Assembly: GCA_030681635.1 (NCBI GenBank)
Contig: JAUXRT010000528.1
Coordinates: 1 to 9,765, forward strand
From: Reyranella sp.
Lineage (GTDB): Bacteria > Pseudomonadota > Alphaproteobacteria > Reyranellales > Reyranellaceae
Direction: 5' to 3'
DNA length: 9,765 nt
Shown: positions 6,309 to 9,765 of the stretch, piece after piece
Position numbering within the stretch: position 1 is the stretch's first letter
Layout: each line of letters opens with the position of its first letter
Notes under the pieces: generated by a model
The model's database searches: none
What the model was told of the DNA's origin: nothing
The model's input: only the letters and a program-made list of their open reading frames with translations
Translations under genes and position numbers: made by a program

Positions 6309-7454
6309 ATGTTGCATCTCGTCGACTCCGTCGCCTCGCCAACCATCTCTCGAACGGATGAAGAAACCCATCGTCTCGCACTTGTAAGGCGCTACGAGAT
6401 CCTCGATACGCCACCCGAGGTGGCGTTCGACCGCATCACGGCGCTGGCTGCCGATCTCTTCGACGCGCCGATCGCCATCATCAGCTTCCTCGACCGTGAC
6501 CGCCTCTGGTTCAAGTCGCACCATGGCCTCGACAAAACGGAGGTCCGATGGGGCGCGGGCACCGCCCTCTCCACCATGGAGACGATGATCCGGGGCGAGC
6601 TTGGCCTGGGCTTCTTCGCCAGCGTGCCGCTCACCACGCATGACGGACACGATCTGGGCACGCTCTGCGTGATCGACCACGAGCCCCGACAGGCCGACGA
6701 GCAACAGCTTCGCCATCTCGCGACCCTGGCCGCGCTGGTCACCGACCGGCTGGAATTGCGCCTGACAGCCCGCCGCGCCGCGGCGCGGGCCGAGATCCTG
6801 GCCAGCGAGATCGACCACCGCGCCATGAACAGCCTGCAGCTGATCGCAAGCCTGCTGCACCTGCAGAGCCGCGCCGTGCAGGCTCCCGAGACCTCCCAGC
6901 AGCTCACGATCGCCGCCAATCGCGTCCTGGCCGTGGCGCGCGTGCACCGGAATTTCTCGGCCGACGAGACCGCCGAGCGTGTGCCGATCCTGGCCTATCT
7001 GCGCCGGCTGTGCGGCGAACTCGCCGACAGTCTCGCCGTCGACATTCACGTCGAGGGAAGCGAATCCAGCGTGCCGACCAAGCAGATCCTGGCGATCGGC
7101 CTGATCGTGAATGAGCTTGCGACCAACGCCAAGAAACACGGCGCCGAACCGATCAAGATCACCTTCAATCATGGCAAGCCCGGGCATTATGAGCTTTGCG
7201 TGCTCGACGAAGGCAAGGGCCTGCCGGAAGGATTCACGCTGGCCGAAAAGGAAGGTGCCGGTCTCGGCATCAAGGTGGTGCAGGCACTGGTGGCGCAACT
7301 CGAGGGCCGCCTTCTCGCCACCGCCAATCCGGCCGGGCGCGGGGCCTGCTTCACCATCGTCTTTCCTACGAGACAGTGGAAGCCGACGCCATCGCGCGAC
7401 ACCAGGGGTAAAGGGCCGTTCATCCGTGCCACTGGAGTGACACGGTTGCCATGA
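6309..7454 (+). CDS. GAF-domain sensor histidine kinase (HWE/HisKA_2 type)
   Basis: Predicted soluble sensor kinase of 381 residues with no membrane segment. RRYEILDTPPEVAFDRITAL (28-47) begins a GAF domain ending near GTLCVIDHEPR (117-127). A linker helix leads to the phosphoacceptor box SEIDHRAMNSLQLIASLLHL (166-185) with His170. The ATPase domain shows NELATNAKKHG (268-278, N box Asn273), LDEGKGLPEGF (299-309, G1) and GAGLGIKVVQALVAQLEG (316-333, G2). Start ATG 6309 has AGGGG 7 nt upstream; the frame is open further but lacks a plausible start. The GAF domain seems shortened between residues 75 and 100, where relatives carry about 18 more residues. A tail of about 28 residues after FTIVFP has no family counterpart I recognise. 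No response regulator is adjacent. The stop lies 12 nt before the malonyl-CoA decarboxylase start. Confidence 0.92.
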   Translation: MLHLVDSVASPTISRTDEETHRLALVRRYEILDTPPEVAFDRITALAADLFDAPIAIISFLDRDRLWFKSHHGLDKTEVRWGAGTALSTMETMIRGELGLGFFASVPLTTHDGHDLGTLCVIDHEPRQADEQQLRHLATLAALVTDRLELRLTARRAAARAEILASEIDHRAMNSLQLIASLLHLQSRAVQAPETSQQLTIAANRVLAVARVHRNFSADETAERVPILAYLRRLCGELADSLAVDIHVEGSESSVPTKQILAIGLIVNELATNAKKHGAEPIKITFNHGKPGHYELCVLDEGKGLPEGFTLAEKEGAGLGIKVVQALVAQLEGRLLATANPAGRGACFTIVFPTRQWKPTPSRDTRGKGPFIRATGVTRLP

Positions 7455-7460
7455 CATAAT
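7452..7460 (+). promoter_or_regulatory. Extended -10 candidate for a leaderless malonyl-CoA decarboxylase transcript
   Basis: TGACATAAT (CATAAT at 7455-7460, TG-N extension) ends 6 nt before ATG 7467, so transcription would begin at or next to the start codon. No Shine-Dalgarno sequence precedes the ATG, which fits a leaderless message. No good -35 box is seen. The TGA in the motif is the stop of the kinase gene. Confidence 0.4.
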
Positions 7461-7466
7461 CGGCGC

Positions 7467-8861
7467 ATGGCTCTTCCGTTCTCCAATACCGTCGACCGCA
7501 CGCTCGAACGCCTGCGCACCGCCTTCATCGACACCGCCCGCGGCGCCCGCGAGGCGGTGGGCGCGCCGCTGCGCCCCGACCTGCCCGACGATGACATCCC
7601 GCGCCTGAAAGGCCGCATCGATGCCTGCCTGGCCGGCAAGGGCGGCGAGACAGCCCGGCGCGGCCGCGCTGCTGAACTAGGGCAGGCCTACCTCTCGCTC
7701 TCCGCCGCAGGCCGCCGGAAATTCCTGCTGACGTTGGCCCACGATTACGGCCTGCCACGCGAGGCGGCGATGGCCGCCGTCGAGCGCTGGCGCGCCTCCA
7801 AGGATCCGGCGCAGGCCTTGCGCCGGGCGCTGGAGCCGCCGGCGGTGCGGCTGTTGCGCGAATTCGTGGGCGTGCCGCAGGGCGTGAAGTTCGTGGTCGA
7901 TCTCCGCGCCGAACTGCTGGCGCTCGGCCGCAGCGACGCCGCGGCCAAAGCGCTCAGCGAGGACCTGAGGCCGCTGCTCGGCGCCTGGTTCGATGTCGGC
8001 TTCCTCGACCTGGTGCGCATCGACTGGCGAGCGCCCGCGGCGCTCCTGGAAAAGCTGGTGGATTACGAGGCTGTGCACGCCATCCGGTCGTGGCGCGACC
8101 TCAAGAACCGGCTCGACTCGGATCGGCGCTGCTTCGCCTTCTTTCATCCGCGCATGCCCGAGGAGCCGCTGATCTTCGTCGAGGTTGCCCTGGTGGCGGG
8201 CCTCGCCGGCAACGTACAGAGCCTGCTCGATGCCCGCGCCGAGACGAGCGATCCGGGCGAGGCCAACACCGCGATCTTCTATTCCATCTCGAACTGCCAG
8301 CAGGGCCTGGCCGGCATCAGCTTTGGCAACTTCCTGATCAAGCGCGTGGCCAACCAGCTCACGACTGAGATGCCCCGGGTCAAGGAGTTCGCGACCCTGT
8401 CGCCCATCCCGGGGCTGCGCCAGCACATCGACGGCCGCCTCAAGAACGAGGGCGACGACGCACTGACCCAAAGCGAAATCACCTCTCTGCTGCCGGTGAT
8501 CGGCGAGGCCCGCGGTGCGGCGGCGGTGCGCCGGCTTCTGGACCAGCCAAGCTGGTGGGAAGTGCCGGCGATCGACAAGGCGCTCCGGCCGATCCTGTCG
8601 CGGCTGGCCGCGCACTTCCTCACGACCGCCGACGGCAAGGGCCGGGCGCTCGACCGCGTGGCGCATTTCCACCTCGGCAACGGCGCCATCGTCGAGCGCA
8701 TCAATTGGCTGGCCGACACCAGCGCCAACGGCTTTAAGCAGTCCTACGCCATGATGGTGAACTACCGTTATAAGCTGGGCGACGTCGACGCCAACCACGA
8801 GGCCTATTCGAACAGCAAGATCGTGGCCAGCCGCGAAGTGCGCGCCCTGGCGAAGGGGTGA
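7467..8861 (+). CDS. matA: Malonyl-CoA decarboxylase
   Basis: Converts malonyl-CoA to acetyl-CoA and CO2, used in malonate catabolism or to lower malonyl-CoA. The 464-residue protein has the two-domain MCD layout. The helical N-terminal part is about 1-185 (LREFVGVPQGVKFVVDLR at 130-147). The GNAT-like catalytic domain follows: IRSWRDLKNRLDSDRRCFAFFHP (206-228), EEPLIFVEVAL (232-242), NTAIFYSISNCQQGLAGISFG (267-287, family Ser region), LSPIPGL (311-317), HFHLGNGA (400-407, catalytic His region), ERINWLAD (410-417) and MVNYRYKL (430-437). The family's catalytic Ser and His are expected in these blocks. The C-terminus is not a PTS1-like signal. An in-frame stop just upstream makes ATG 7467 the first start; it lacks a ribosome site. 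No malonyl-CoA synthetase (matB) or malonate transporter accompanies it. Confidence 0.95.
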   Translation: MALPFSNTVDRTLERLRTAFIDTARGAREAVGAPLRPDLPDDDIPRLKGRIDACLAGKGGETARRGRAAELGQAYLSLSAAGRRKFLLTLAHDYGLPREAAMAAVERWRASKDPAQALRRALEPPAVRLLREFVGVPQGVKFVVDLRAELLALGRSDAAAKALSEDLRPLLGAWFDVGFLDLVRIDWRAPAALLEKLVDYEAVHAIRSWRDLKNRLDSDRRCFAFFHPRMPEEPLIFVEVALVAGLAGNVQSLLDARAETSDPGEANTAIFYSISNCQQGLAGISFGNFLIKRVANQLTTEMPRVKEFATLSPIPGLRQHIDGRLKNEGDDALTQSEITSLLPVIGEARGAAAVRRLLDQPSWWEVPAIDKALRPILSRLAAHFLTTADGKGRALDRVAHFHLGNGAIVERINWLADTSANGFKQSYAMMVNYRYKLGDVDANHEAYSNSKIVASREVRALAKG

Positions 8862-8879
8862 CAACCTCAAACCCAAAAC

Positions 8880-8990
8880 AACCTCACCCTGAGGAGCATC
8901 GCGCAGCGATGCGTCTCGAAGGGTCGGCACGAGCACGTTGGTTGCCCATCCTTCGAGACGCGGCCTGCGGCCGATCCTCAGGATGAGGTT
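8880..8990. repeat. Nested inverted-repeat intergenic element (REP/MITE-like)
   Basis: The 111-bp element is an imperfect inverted repeat. Outer arms begin AACCTCA and end TGAGGTT. Inner arms GCGTCTCGAAGG (8911-8922) and CCTTCGAGACGC (8950-8961) pair perfectly. Each half also folds on itself: CCTCA-CCC-TGAGG (8882-8894) and GCATCGC-GCA-GCGATGC (8896-8912) on the left; CGGCC-TGC-GGCCG (8961-8973) and CCTCA-GGA-TGAGG (8976-8988) on the right. From general knowledge, similar CCTCA/CTCGAAGG elements are dispersed in Bradyrhizobium-like genomes. Here it fills the gap between the convergent ends of the malonyl-CoA decarboxylase and SMP-30-like genes and stops 2 bp from the latter's stop codon, so it may serve as a bidirectional terminator. 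No transposase is present. Confidence 0.85.
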
Positions 8991-8992
8991 TT

Positions 8993-9763
8993 CTACTTAT
9001 TCAGATAATTGAGCTTCAACCCCGGCCTGGGCCATTCGAAGCTCACCAGCTTGCCGGTCATCGAGAGCGTGGCGTAGGCGGTGCGCAAATCCTTGCCGCC
9101 GAAGCAGACGTTGGTGACCATCGGGTCGGGCAGCTTGTACTGCGTCACGGATTGCCCATCGGGCGAGATGTCGGAGACGGCGCCGGTGATCAGGGTGGCG
9201 ACGCAGATGTGGCCGGCCGAATCGACGGCCAGCGAATCGAACATCTGGTAGCCCCCGAGGCCCGCGATCACGCGGCCCTTCTCGCCGCGATAGGGGCCGT
9301 TGGCGTCCTTGATGGTGCCAGGCGCCGAGAGATCAAAGGCCCAGCAGCGCGCGGTCGGCGTCTCGACGACATAGAGCGTCTTTTCATCCGGCGAGAGGCC
9401 GCAGCCGTTGGGGCGCTCGAGCGGAAACACCTTCTGCTCGATCTTCGAGCCGTCGGCCCTCGCGTAATAGACGGCGCCGCGGTCGTTGTCGTGCTCGCGC
9501 GTCTTGCCGAGGTCGGTGAACCAGAAACCGCCGGCATTGTCGAACACCAGGTCGTTGGGGCCGTTCAGCTTGCGGCCGTCGCACGAGTCGTAAAGCGTCT
9601 CGACCTTGCCGCTCTCGGGATCGACGGTCTGGATCGAGCCGCCCTTGTACGAGGCCGGCTGGGTGCCGGGGAACAGCCGCCCGTCGGGCCGCTTGATCCA
9701 GTTGAAGCCACCGTTGTTGGCGACATAGATCTTCCCGCCGGGGCCGACCGCGGCGCCGTTGGG
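8993..9763 (-). CDS. SMP-30/gluconolactonase/LRE-like protein, 5'-truncated by window edge
   Basis: Six-bladed beta-propeller lactonase-type protein; relatives hydrolyse sugar or other lactones using one divalent metal ion. 256 residues are visible and the start lies right of the window. The upstream frame reads PNGAAVGPGGKIYVANNGGF, then LNGPNDLVFDNAGGFWFTD (metal-binding Asn and calcium-site Asp region), ERPNGCGLSPDEKTLYVVET (NG-x(4)-PD-x-LY motif) and FDSLAVDSAGHICVAT (D-G/S-x(4)-G-x-W-VA-like blade with the metal Asp). The terminal stop TAG is at 8993-8995. An internal ATG at 9547 lies mid-blade and is not the start. The substrate cannot be told; the neighbours give no pathway clue. Confidence 0.92.
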   Translation of the reverse strand, partial: PNGAAVGPGGKIYVANNGGFNWIKRPDGRLFPGTQPASYKGGSIQTVDPESGKVETLYDSCDGRKLNGPNDLVFDNAGGFWFTDLGKTREHDNDRGAVYYARADGSKIEQKVFPLERPNGCGLSPDEKTLYVVETPTARCWAFDLSAPGTIKDANGPYRGEKGRVIAGLGGYQMFDSLAVDSAGHICVATLITGAVSDISPDGQSVTQYKLPDPMVTNVCFGGKDLRTAYATLSMTGKLVSFEWPRPGLKLNYLNK

Positions 9764-9765
9764 GC

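Noticed and set aside
6111..7457. Minus-strand open frame of 448 codons opposite the histidine kinase
   Set aside because: Antisense shadow of a gene with complete kinase motifs; no recognisable protein features.
7677..8936. Minus-strand open frame of 419 codons opposite malonyl-CoA decarboxylase
   Set aside because: Antisense shadow; the plus strand carries all conserved MCD blocks.

Overview
The window is a high-GC, densely packed bacterial chromosomal segment. It most likely comes from an alphaproteobacterium (Rhizobiales, Reyranella or Rhodospirillales type). The evidence is indirect: a PcaF-type thiolase, a TRAP solute receptor, a single-gene malonyl-CoA decarboxylase, an HWE/HisKA_2-type GAF histidine kinase, a Crp/Fnr regulator with a recognition helix common in this group, and an intergenic repeat (CCTCA...TGAGG with CTCGAAGG arms) of a kind seen in Bradyrhizobium-like genomes. 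The genus cannot be fixed from the sequence alone. There are no rRNA or tRNA genes, no CRISPR array and no recognisable transposase.

Layout. (1) 2-559 (+) is the 3' part of a nicotinamidase gene; it converges on 663-1865 (-), a 3-oxoadipyl/acetyl-CoA thiolase. (2) 2223-3412 (+) is a two-gene alkylation-repair operon: an O6-alkylguanine-DNA methyltransferase whose stop overlaps the start of an AlkA-type 3-methyladenine glycosylase. (3) 3443-3888 (-) is a hicB-hicA toxin-antitoxin pair. It lies between the intact 3' end of alkA and a second, detached 3' end of the same gene at 4018-4121. (4) 4132-5097 (-) is an orphan TRAP-type solute-binding protein. (5) 5098-5518 is a gene-free region rich in dyads and a tandem repeat. 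(6) 5519-6178 (+) Crp/Fnr regulator, 6309-7454 (+) GAF histidine kinase and 7467-8861 (+) malonyl-CoA decarboxylase run in one direction. (7) 8880-8990 is a nested inverted-repeat element, and it abuts the stop of an SMP-30/gluconolactonase-like gene (- strand) that runs off the right end.

How the genes relate. ogt and alkA are translationally coupled and repair complementary alkylation lesions (O6-alkylguanine, and N3-alkylpurines). hicB and hicA overlap by 4 bp, antitoxin first. The thiolase and malonyl-CoA decarboxylase both act on acyl-CoAs yielding acetyl-CoA but are not in one operon. The remaining genes are individually regulated housekeeping or accessory functions.

The most unusual feature is the duplication of the alkA 3' end on both sides of the hicBA module (97 bp, 94 identical by eye). 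The detached copy still ends in an in-frame stop codon 10 bp from the convergent stop of the TRAP gene. It therefore looks like the ancestral alkA terminus, displaced when a roughly 0.6-0.7 kb hicBA segment carrying its own replacement alkA tail was inserted.
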